Shown piece by piece: positions 58,998-64,000 of a stretch of DNA of 64,000 nucleotides. The stretch spans positions 3,534,001 to 3,598,000 of the forward strand of contig NZ_CP012268.1 of NCBI RefSeq assembly GCF_001277195.1. Direction: 5' to 3'. Position numbers and translations under genes: made by a program. The notes beneath the pieces were generated by a model. That model saw nothing but the letters and a program-made list of their open reading frames with translations. It ran no database searches and was not told where the DNA came from. The stretch's first letter is position 1. Every line of letters starts with the position of its first letter. Origin of the DNA: Cronobacter muytjensii ATCC 51329. Lineage in GTDB: Bacteria; Pseudomonadota; Gammaproteobacteria; Enterobacterales; Enterobacteriaceae.

Positions 58998-61327
58998 CCG
59001 GCACTGGCAACCCACGCTTTCAGCGCTTCTACGTCGTGCGGCCACTCCTGCTTCAGCTCTTCGATCCATTCACCAACGTTATCCCACCATGCCGGCAGAT
59101 CGGGCGACTGGATTTTCTGCGCCAGCTGCTGCAAATGACGCAACCCTACCGCGCCGGCAGCGCCTTTGATTTTATGCCCCTCTTCCACAATGCCCTTTTG
59201 ATCGCGCGCGGTGAAGTTAGATTCCAGCACGCTCAGGTAACCCGGCATCATTTTTTCGAACATCGCCAGACCATCGGTGATGAGTTTCGGGCCAACCAGC
59301 TGCAGATATTGCTCCAGCATCGGGAGATCCAGCAGCGCCTCCTGCTTGCCGTCATCGCTTGTCGTCACGTCATGCTCCTCATCGTCAGGTTGCGTATCCC
59401 AGAACTTTTTAATCGTCGCCGTGAGCGCCGGCACCGCCAGCGGTTTGCTCAGCACGTCGTCCATGCCGGCCTCCAGATACTCTTTTTTATCTTTCAGCAC
59501 GTTGGCCGTCAGCGCCACCAGCGGCGGCAGCGCCTCGCGGGCGTAGCGGCGATGCAGCTCGCGCGAGATATCAAGGCCAGTCATGTCCGGCAGCTGAATA
59601 TCCAGCAGCACCAGGTCGAACTCGCCGGGGCTGAACATCTCCAGCGCCGCTTTGCCGGTCATCGCCACCTCGACGCTACAGCCGAGTTTTTCCAGCACCG
59701 AACTTGCGACGATCACATTAAGTTCGATGTCTTCCACCAGCAGCACATGCAGCGCCGGCAGCGGCATTTCGTCATCGGTCAGCGTGTCTTCCACTTCTTC
59801 CGCCACGCGCGGCGCCTGCACTGTCAGGATAAATGTCGACCCCAGACCTGGCTTGCTGGATACGGTGATATCGCCGCCCATGCTTTTCGCAAGGCGACGC
59901 GATACCGCAAGACCAATCCCGGTTCCGGTGGCCGGTTTGCCGCCCTGACTGTCTTTCACCTGATAATACATGGCGAAGATCTTGTCCTGCTCCTCCTGCG
60001 GAATACCGATGCCGGAATCTTCCACCTCAAAGCGTAGCTGTTCGTTTTCGTTATAGCTGACGCGCACTGTCACCTGGCCCTGCTGGGTGAATTTCACCGC
60101 GTTGCTGATGAGGTTCCAGAGGATCTGACGCAGACGCGTGCCGTCAGTCAGTACCTTATGCGGCACTGGCCGAACGGGTTCCATCACAAAGCGCAACCCT
60201 TTCTGCTGCGCCTGCAGGCCAGAGAGGTTTTCCAGATCCGCCAGGAAGCTGGTGAAATCGACAGGCTGGTTGTCGAGCTGCACTTTACGCCGTTCGATTT
60301 TATCCATATCGATAATATCGTTGAAAATATTGCCGAGCGTCACCGCGGAGACGTGGATTGTTTTCAGGTATTTTTCCTGCTCGGCGCTGAGGTCGGTATC
60401 CAGCAGAATGCGGCTTAAGCCCACTATGCCGTTGAGCGGCGTGCGCAGTTCATGGCTGATGGTGGAGATAAACGTGGTTTTATCCCGGCTGGCGCGCTCC
60501 AGCGCGTCCTGGTAGCGCTTACGCTCGGTAATGTCGCGCCCGAAGCCCATCAGCCCGTGACGCTTGCCCACGCGGTCGTAATACGGCACTTTGCGGATCT
60601 CAAAGCAGGCTTTGCGCCCGTCCGGGTAATCGAGCCACTGCTCGTAGGTCAGCGAGACGTTATGGCGGAAGACTTTTTCGTCGGTCTCCAGCACTTTTTC
60701 CGCCGCTTCCTGCGCATAGACCTCATGCGGCTTCAGGCCAATGAGCTGTTTCTCGCTCTTACCGGTAAGCAACTCCATCGCGCGGTTGCAGCCGGAAAAC
60801 TCTTTATCTTCGTTGCGGTAGAACACCAGATCCGGCGAGGCGTCGAGAAACGAACGCAGGAAGGAAGATTGCTGCTCCAGCTGAATTTGCGTTACTTCGC
60901 GCTCTTTCATCTCCACTTTTAACTGCTCCAGCATATGCTGACGCTCGGCTTCCGCTTTTTCGCGATCGGCAATCTCCTGATTGAGCTGGGCGATATTGTC
61001 CTTGAGCTGCACATTAAGCTTCAGGTCGCGTTCGCGCATCTCTTCAAGCTTATCGACCAGTTTCGCGAGCCGCTGACGCGACTCCTCCAGCTGTTCCACG
61101 ACCACCGACAGGAAATAGACCGCCCAGGGCGTAATCAACAGACCGAAGAAAATTGAGCGGATAACATCGATGCTCTCAACCTGACCATGCAGCACCATCG
61201 TCACGGCCATTTGCACCGCCATCGCCAGCACCACCAGCGCGAGAGCCAGCAGCAGCGAAAAGCGCACCAGGCCAAGCTTTACCAGCAAATCAACGTAATA
61301 CTGCGCCAGCATGCGGATCTGTTTCAT
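58988..61327 (-). CDS. arcB: Aerobic respiration control sensor kinase ArcB
   Basis: ArcB is the tripartite hybrid kinase that senses the quinone pool and phosphorylates ArcA. The 779-residue product has two N-terminal helices, a coiled coil (about 80-140, including the redox linker), a PAS domain, the kinase H-box TFISTISHELRTPLNG (near 292), a receiver with LLDIQLPDMTGLDIS (near 576) and a C-terminal HPt with GHKIKGAAGAVGL (near 717). ATG 61,327 (MKQIRMLAQYY) was chosen over a longer frame. ArcZ overlaps its 3' end. Confidence 0.97.
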   Translation of the reverse strand: MKQIRMLAQYYVDLLVKLGLVRFSLLLALALVVLAMAVQMAVTMVLHGQVESIDVIRSIFFGLLITPWAVYFLSVVVEQLEESRQRLAKLVDKLEEMRERDLKLNVQLKDNIAQLNQEIADREKAEAERQHMLEQLKVEMKEREVTQIQLEQQSSFLRSFLDASPDLVFYRNEDKEFSGCNRAMELLTGKSEKQLIGLKPHEVYAQEAAEKVLETDEKVFRHNVSLTYEQWLDYPDGRKACFEIRKVPYYDRVGKRHGLMGFGRDITERKRYQDALERASRDKTTFISTISHELRTPLNGIVGLSRILLDTDLSAEQEKYLKTIHVSAVTLGNIFNDIIDMDKIERRKVQLDNQPVDFTSFLADLENLSGLQAQQKGLRFVMEPVRPVPHKVLTDGTRLRQILWNLISNAVKFTQQGQVTVRVSYNENEQLRFEVEDSGIGIPQEEQDKIFAMYYQVKDSQGGKPATGTGIGLAVSRRLAKSMGGDITVSSKPGLGSTFILTVQAPRVAEEVEDTLTDDEMPLPALHVLLVEDIELNVIVASSVLEKLGCSVEVAMTGKAALEMFSPGEFDLVLLDIQLPDMTGLDISRELHRRYAREALPPLVALTANVLKDKKEYLEAGMDDVLSKPLAVPALTATIKKFWDTQPDDEEHDVTTSDDGKQEALLDLPMLEQYLQLVGPKLITDGLAMFEKMMPGYLSVLESNFTARDQKGIVEEGHKIKGAAGAVGLRHLQQLAQKIQSPDLPAWWDNVGEWIEELKQEWPHDVEALKAWVASAGKK

Positions 61328-61438
61328 AAAGGATTCCTGTACTGATATTCCGTTCAATAATACCTAAATCCGCCCCTGAGGCGGCAATTCAGGCAAAAAA
61401 GTGCGGGGTAAAATGGCGAGTGGCGGAAAAAGCAGCGC

Positions 61439-62374
61439 TTAAGGCGCGTCAGGCGCGCCGCGCCAGGGTCGTCCGAGCGCCGAGCCCTGAACGCCATGCT
61501 GATTAAGGTAACGATCGATTTCCACCATACCGGTCCAGCGGTTCTCGCACCACAGCGGCGCCAGCAATGTCGGACGGCGAGCGCTGGCCGAGATACGATG
61601 GTAGATGATTTCAGGCGGCGTGTGGCGAATCATCTCCCCGGCCGTGACGGCGTACTCCTCCAGCGCGATCCCGGCCAGTCGCCCGGCCCGCCAGGCTTTC
61701 GCCATGATGCTGCTTTCGACGATATGCAGCGGATGCAATTTAATGCCGTCCACGCCGGTCTCCACGACGCGTTCAAGCGACGCCAGCGCGTCGGCGCCGG
61801 TTTCGCCCGGCAGGCCAACAATCAGATGCGTGCAAACTTTCAGCCCCCGCGCCCGCGCCCGGCGCGCGGTATGCTGATAACAGGCGAAGTCATGCCCGCG
61901 GTTGATTCGGTGCAGAGTTTTATCCTGTGCGCTTTGCAGCCCCAGCTCCAGCCAGACTTCATACCCCTGCTCACAATAGCCCGCCAGCAGATCCAGCACG
62001 CTTTCCGGCACGCAGTCGGGACGGGTGCCGACGCACAGCCCGACGATATCCGCCTGGCTTATCGCCTGCTGATACATCTCCCGCAGTACGTTAACCTCGG
62101 CGAACGTGCTGGTATAGGCCTGAAAATAAGCGAGATAGCGGCGCGCGCGATCCACCCGCACGGCCTGCTGAGCCAGCTGTTGGGCAATAGAGAGATGCTG
62201 CTGGGTTTCATCGGCGAACGAGGCGACATTGCAGAAGGTGCAGCCGCCGCGCCCGAGCGTACCGTCGCGGTTAGGACAACTGAAGCCGCCATGCAAAGAG
62301 AGTTTATGAACTTTTTGGCCGTAACGACGCGTCAGGTTGCCGCCAAACATATTGACTAATTTTTGTAACTGCAT
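61439..62374 (-). CDS. yhcC: Radical SAM family protein YhcC
   Basis: YhcC is a TIGR01212-type radical SAM protein of unknown reaction. The 311-residue product has the cluster-binding pattern CPNRDGTLGRGGCTFC and the segments GLCVGTRPDCVP, ELGLQSAQDKTL and HLIVGLPGE. ATG 62,374 (MQLQKLVNMFGG) fits the family; a longer frame adds 22 unmatched residues. Confidence 0.92.
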   Translation of the reverse strand: MQLQKLVNMFGGNLTRRYGQKVHKLSLHGGFSCPNRDGTLGRGGCTFCNVASFADETQQHLSIAQQLAQQAVRVDRARRYLAYFQAYTSTFAEVNVLREMYQQAISQADIVGLCVGTRPDCVPESVLDLLAGYCEQGYEVWLELGLQSAQDKTLHRINRGHDFACYQHTARRARARGLKVCTHLIVGLPGETGADALASLERVVETGVDGIKLHPLHIVESSIMAKAWRAGRLAGIALEEYAVTAGEMIRHTPPEIIYHRISASARRPTLLAPLWCENRWTGMVEIDRYLNQHGVQGSALGRPWRGAPDAP

Positions 62375-62471
62375 AATCTGAAAAGCCGCCCAGCGAAAGG
62401 GCGTCAGCCTGCCATTTTTATATCTTTCCGGCGATGACATGGATCAAGCGCCTCGCCCTGCCTTTATCTGT

Positions 62472-62489
62472 TGAATAACCATTCAACAT
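62472..62489. promoter_or_regulatory. ARG-box-like palindrome between yhcC and gltB
   Basis: GTTGAAT-AACC-ATTCAAC (62,472-62,489) fits the ArgR half-site pattern nTGAAT-N4-ATTCAn, extended to TGTTGAAT/ATTCAACA, 8 bp perfect repeats. It is 98 bp before yhcC and about 475 bp before gltB. ArgR is reported to act on E. coli gltB. A second ARG box at the usual 3 bp spacing was not found. Confidence 0.5.
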
Positions 62490-62669
62490 AACCGACGATT
62501 TAGTCACCTAAATGCTAATTACTTTTCCTTATGATCGCGGCGATTATTTAAGGATTATGACGGACCGTAAAAAACAGAGCGTTTATGCGGCTCGCGGGCA
62601 TTCAGCAACAGATCGTGCTGCTTTAAAACGCAATAACAGCGTGCTATCCACATATAGCCGCTTTCTTAT

Positions 62670-62685
62670 AGTGAGTCAGATCACA
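62670..62685. promoter_or_regulatory. CRP-like site upstream of gltB
   Basis: AGTGA-GTCAGA-TCACA matches the CRP consensus at 9 of 10 positions, 281 bp before the gltB ATG. The region 62,375-62,965 (591 bp) has no gene I can support; it is AT-rich and probably the long Lrp/IHF/CRP/ArgR control region known for gltBD in E. coli. A weak candidate promoter is TTGACC near 62,798 with an ATAAGT-like -10. Confidence 0.55.
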
Positions 62686-62965
62686 CATCAACGCCGCTTA
62701 TCACCCGGAAAAGGCAATGTAAAAAAGGTTAAATGTATTTGTTTTTCAAAGCGATAAGTTCGCTTTAGCACAGTTTTGAATAAATAAGAATGACATTTGA
62801 CCTGTGTGCGGATTCCCGATAAGTTGGAAATTCGCTGGAAGCTTTCTCGATGAGCGTTCTGCTCATCATATTTATGCAGTAAATGAGATTCCCTCTTAAG
62901 TAAGTCCTCAACGACGATGTACCGATGAAAAAGGATATCTGGAGGGCGACACGCAAGGTATGCGA

Positions 62966-64000
62966 ATGACGCGCAATACCCTGTCGCCACACCCTTTTTG
63001 CGCCCGCGCGCCATCGGTACAGGAGGGAGTCCCGCAGAGCCTGGGGAGGTTCACTGATATGTTGTACGATAAATCCCTTGAGAGGGATAACTGTGGTTTC
63101 GGCCTGATCGCCCACATAGAAGGCGAACCTAGCCACAAGGTAGTGCGTACCGCGATCCATGCGCTGGCGCGCATGCAACACCGCGGCGCTATTCTCGCCG
63201 ATGGTAAAACCGGCGACGGTTGCGGCCTGCTGCTGCAAAAACCGGATCGCTTTTTCCGCATGGTCGCCGAGGAGCTCGGCTGGCGTTTAGCCAAGAATTA
63301 TGCCGTTGGTATGCTGTTCCTGAATCAGGATCCTGAGAAAGCCAGCGCCGCGCGCCGTATCGTGGAAGAAGAGTTACAGCGGGAAACCCTCTCTATTGTG
63401 GGCTGGCGCGTCGTGCCGACCAACGAAGGCGTGCTGGGTGAAATTGCGCTTTCTTCCATGCCGCGCATTGAACAGATTTTTGTGAACGCCCCGGCAGGCT
63501 GGCGTCCACGCGATATGGAGCGCCGCCTTTTTATCGCTCGCCGTCGCATTGAAAAACGTCTGGTTGATGATAAAGAGTTCTACGTCTGTAGCCTCTCGAA
63601 TCTGGTGAACATCTATAAAGGTCTCTGTATGCCGGCGGATCTGCCGCGCTTCTACCTGGACCTGGCGGATCTGCGTCTGGAGTCGGCCATCTGCCTGTTC
63701 CACCAGCGCTTCTCCACCAACACCGTGCCGCGCTGGCCGCTGGCGCAACCGTTCCGCTATCTGGCGCATAACGGTGAAATCAACACCATCACGGGCAACC
63801 GCCAGTGGGCGCGCGCGCGTACTTATAAATTCCAGACCCCGCTTATTCCTGATTTGCACGACGCCGCGCCGTTTGTTAACGAAACCGGCTCCGACTCCAG
63901 CTCCATGGATAACATGCTTGAACTGCTGCTGGCGGGCGGGATGGATATCGTGCGCGCCATGCGTCTGCTGGTGCCGCCGGCCTGGCAAAACAACCCGGAT
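62966..64000 (+). CDS. gltB: Glutamate synthase large subunit GltB, N-terminal part
   Basis: GltB transfers the glutamine amide to 2-oxoglutarate, giving two glutamates, in the GOGAT complex with GltD. The window holds the first 345 codons; the gene runs off the right edge. ATG 62,966 follows AAGG-TATGCGA and gives a 42-residue propeptide (MTRNTLSPHPF..), then Cys43 in LERDNCGFGLIAH, the catalytic N-terminal residue after processing. The class II amidotransferase domain shows QHRGAILADGKTGDGCGLLL and SNTGEVNT-type HNGEINTITGN. Confidence 0.97.
   Translation, partial: MTRNTLSPHPFCARAPSVQEGVPQSLGRFTDMLYDKSLERDNCGFGLIAHIEGEPSHKVVRTAIHALARMQHRGAILADGKTGDGCGLLLQKPDRFFRMVAEELGWRLAKNYAVGMLFLNQDPEKASAARRIVEEELQRETLSIVGWRVVPTNEGVLGEIALSSMPRIEQIFVNAPAGWRPRDMERRLFIARRRIEKRLVDDKEFYVCSLSNLVNIYKGLCMPADLPRFYLDLADLRLESAICLFHQRFSTNTVPRWPLAQPFRYLAHNGEINTITGNRQWARARTYKFQTPLIPDLHDAAPFVNETGSDSSSMDNMLELLLAGGMDIVRAMRLLVPPAWQNNPD

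Overview
The window is chromosomal DNA of a moderately GC-rich member of the Enterobacteriaceae. Nearly every protein is recognisable as an ortholog of an E. coli K-12 protein, and the gene order follows the E. coli rsmI-to-gltB segment from end to end. A Proteus-type tryptophanase gene beside mtr, the diverged stretches and the GC level suggest a Cronobacter-like genus, possibly an indole-positive species. That genus call is inference only.

Layout. 1-11,740: rsmI (cut by the window edge), lpoA-yraN-diaA-dolP, yraQ, yraR, yhbO, yhbP, yhbQ, yhbS-ubiT, ubiU-ubiV and yhbW. 11,745-15,000: a tryptophan/indole block, read right to left as tnaC-tnaA-mtr, with a CRP-like site, a tnaC leader peptide and a TrpR-like operator. 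15,000-27,550: deaD with its small upstream ORF yrbN, nlpI, pnp, rpsO, truB, rbfA, infB, nusA, rimP, then tRNA-fMet and tRNA-Leu(GAG). 27,560-34,360: secG, glmM, folP, ftsH, rlmE, yhbY and greA with its GraL-type leader. 34,361-43,950: dacB, a PmrAB/BasRS-like two-component pair absent from this place in E. coli K-12, obgE, yhbE, rpmA, rplU, ispB, sfsB, murA and ibaG. 44,000-55,400: envelope and nitrogen-PTS genes (mlaFEDCB, yrbG, kdsD-kdsC-lptC-lptA-lptB, rpoN-hpf-ptsN-rapZ-ptsO). 55,403-57,371: an accessory island where E. coli carries yrbL. 57,372-64,000: mtgA-elbB, the ArcZ sRNA, arcB, yhcC and the start of gltB.

How the genes work together. Several envelope systems sit side by side: peptidoglycan (lpoA, dacB, murA, mtgA, glmM), LPS (kdsD, kdsC, lptCAB) and phospholipid asymmetry (mlaFEDCB). 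A second theme is translation and RNA (deaD, pnp, rpsO, truB, rbfA, infB, nusA, rimP, rlmE, yhbY, obgE, L21/L27, hpf). A third is oxygen and nitrogen response (ubiTUV, arcB with ArcZ, rpoN with PTS-Ntr, gltB).

Most unusual parts. (1) The island at 55.4-57.4 kb holds five closely packed minus-strand ORFs that I do not recognise. The last one has an in-frame amber codon at position 27. (2) The tnaC-tnaA-mtr block includes an unannotated 32-residue TnaC peptide of the Proteus type. (3) The extra two-component system after dacB has two ExxE motifs in a very short periplasmic loop. I also mapped small features by eye: yrbN, ArcZ, GraL, the pnp leader structure, several promoters, an ARG-box-like palindrome upstream of gltB, and terminators.
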